Source of the DNA: an uncultured Coriobacteriaceae bacterium
GTDB lineage: Bacteria; Actinomycetota; Coriobacteriia; Coriobacteriales; Atopobiaceae
Assembly: GCA_900551595.1 (NCBI GenBank)
Contig: URWR01000070.1
Location: forward strand, 1-7,918
Length of the DNA: 7,918 nucleotides
Direction: 5' to 3'
Part shown: one piece after another, positions 7,412 to 7,918 of the stretch
How the letters are laid out: each line of letters opens with the position of its first letter
How positions within the stretch are numbered: the stretch's first letter is position 1
Program-made: the position numbers and the translations under genes
Notes under the pieces: model-generated
Told to the model about the DNA's origin: nothing
Databases searched by the model: none
What the model saw: the letters and a program-made list of their open reading frames with translations, nothing else

Positions 7412-7918
7412 ATGACGCAGCGTAAGGACCTAGTACTCGATTCGTATACAAACGGGCTTCTTTATTTACAGCTCGAAACTGAGCTGAAGCAGAAGATGCT
7501 TGTTGGTGAGTATGCCGTGGGGGAACGTATACCCACCGAGCCTGAGCTTTGCGAGGAGTACGGAGTTAGCAGAATTACGGTGCGGCGCGCCGTTCAAGAT
7601 CTTGTTGATGAGGGATTATTAAAAAAAGTGCGGGGACGTGGCACTTTTGTGGCAGTTCCTAAGTATGTTGTAGGTGTCGGCACTGATATTTCCCACGGTT
7701 TCCATGAATTAAATATGCAAGGTGGTCTGGAAACGGGCTATGAAATTATAGAAGCAAAAGAGATTTCGGCTTCTGGTTCTGTGCGAGAGCGCTTGCAGCT
7801 CAATAATAATGAAACTGCTTTCTATGTACGTCGCCTCATTCTTGAAGGGGATGTGCCATTTGCCATAGATGATCTTTATGTTTCATCAGCAAAGTTTCCA
7901 GGGCTTTTGGAACGGCTT
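7412..7918 (+). CDS. GntR-family regulator, HutC/UTRA type, probable regulator of the Amadori operon (3' end missing)
   Basis: The reading frame is open to the window edge; 169 residues are visible of a family usually about 235-250 long. The N-terminal winged helix-turn-helix is clear: LYLQLETELKQKMLVGEY (17-34), GERIPTEPEL (37-46) and YGVSRITVRRAVQDLV (50-65), then the wing EGLLKKVRGRGTFV (67-80). The following segment, with LETGYEIIEAKEIS, an RLQLNNNE stretch, FYVRRLILEGDVPFAIDDLYV and the cut end PGLLERL, fits the start of a UTRA effector-binding domain. Relatives of this class include FrlR, which controls fructoselysine genes and responds to the phosphorylated intermediate. Its place at the end of the cluster makes it the likely local repressor, possibly autoregulated, though FrlR identity is inferred from context. 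ATG at 7412 or the adjacent in-frame GTG at 7409 could be the start. GGAGGA (7393-7398) is 13 or 10 bases upstream, so the GTG is a real alternative. Confidence 0.9.
   Translation, partial: MTQRKDLVLDSYTNGLLYLQLETELKQKMLVGEYAVGERIPTEPELCEEYGVSRITVRRAVQDLVDEGLLKKVRGRGTFVAVPKYVVGVGTDISHGFHELNMQGGLETGYEIIEAKEISASGSVRERLQLNNNETAFYVRRLILEGDVPFAIDDLYVSSAKFPGLLERL

Noticed and set aside
7441..7452. Palindrome-like TTCGTATACAAA inside the regulator's first codons as an operator; a second GTATAC lies at 7527-7532.
   Set aside because: It has an imperfect arm, does not match the usual GntR/HutC pattern well, and two GTATAC hexamers in about 8 kb is close to chance.

Overview
The window carries one plus-strand gene cluster that looks like a complete catabolic module for Amadori (glycated amine) compounds, most probably fructoselysine or a close relative. 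It is open at both ends. In order it holds: the 3' part of a fructoselysine-6-phosphate deglycase (FrlB-like, SIS fold); a PfkB-family kinase (FrlD-like fructoselysine 6-kinase); a family 5 (peptide/nickel type) extracytoplasmic binding lipoprotein broken by a single-base frameshift; a strong Rho-independent terminator; two Opp/Dpp-type permeases; two Opp/Dpp-type ATPases; and the 5' part of a GntR/HutC-type regulator.

Inferred pathway: the lipoprotein captures an unphosphorylated Amadori compound or glycated peptide outside the cell. The B/C permeases, powered by the D/F ATPases, import it. The PfkB kinase phosphorylates the sugar at C6, and the SIS deglycase splits the product into glucose 6-phosphate and the free amine (lysine for fructoselysine). 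The kinase is needed because an ABC system, unlike a PTS, delivers unphosphorylated substrate. The terminal GntR/UTRA gene is the obvious local regulator. Known E. coli frl operons use an amino-acid-permease-type transporter and B. subtilis uses a sugar-type ABC transporter. Pairing FrlB/FrlD with a peptide-type five-part ABC transporter is the most distinctive feature here.

Genes are tightly packed: 67 bases between deglycase and kinase, 23 between kinase and binding protein, 112 (with the terminator) before the first permease, 2 between the permeases, 9 (or 0) before the first ATPase, a 1-base stop/start overlap between the ATPases, and about 40 before the regulator. All genes read the same way, so one operon starting upstream of the window is the simplest model. 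The internal terminator should make the permease/ATPase/regulator part less abundant than the enzyme and binding-protein part.

Organism: base composition is moderate (about half GC by eye) and Shine-Dalgarno sites are strong. The binding protein has a twin-arginine signal fused to a lipobox, a combination common in Actinomycetota, notably gut or oral Coriobacteriia (Collinsella, Atopobium and Olsenella relatives). The cysteine-less first ATPase and the second ATPase's tail resemble Gram-positive oligopeptide transporters. A moderate-GC member of the Coriobacteriia is my best guess, but it is inference. I see no RNA gene, mobile element, CRISPR array, attachment site or origin. The only stretch of more than 100 bases without a gene is 3185-3296, which holds the terminator, a small hairpin and a ribosome binding site.
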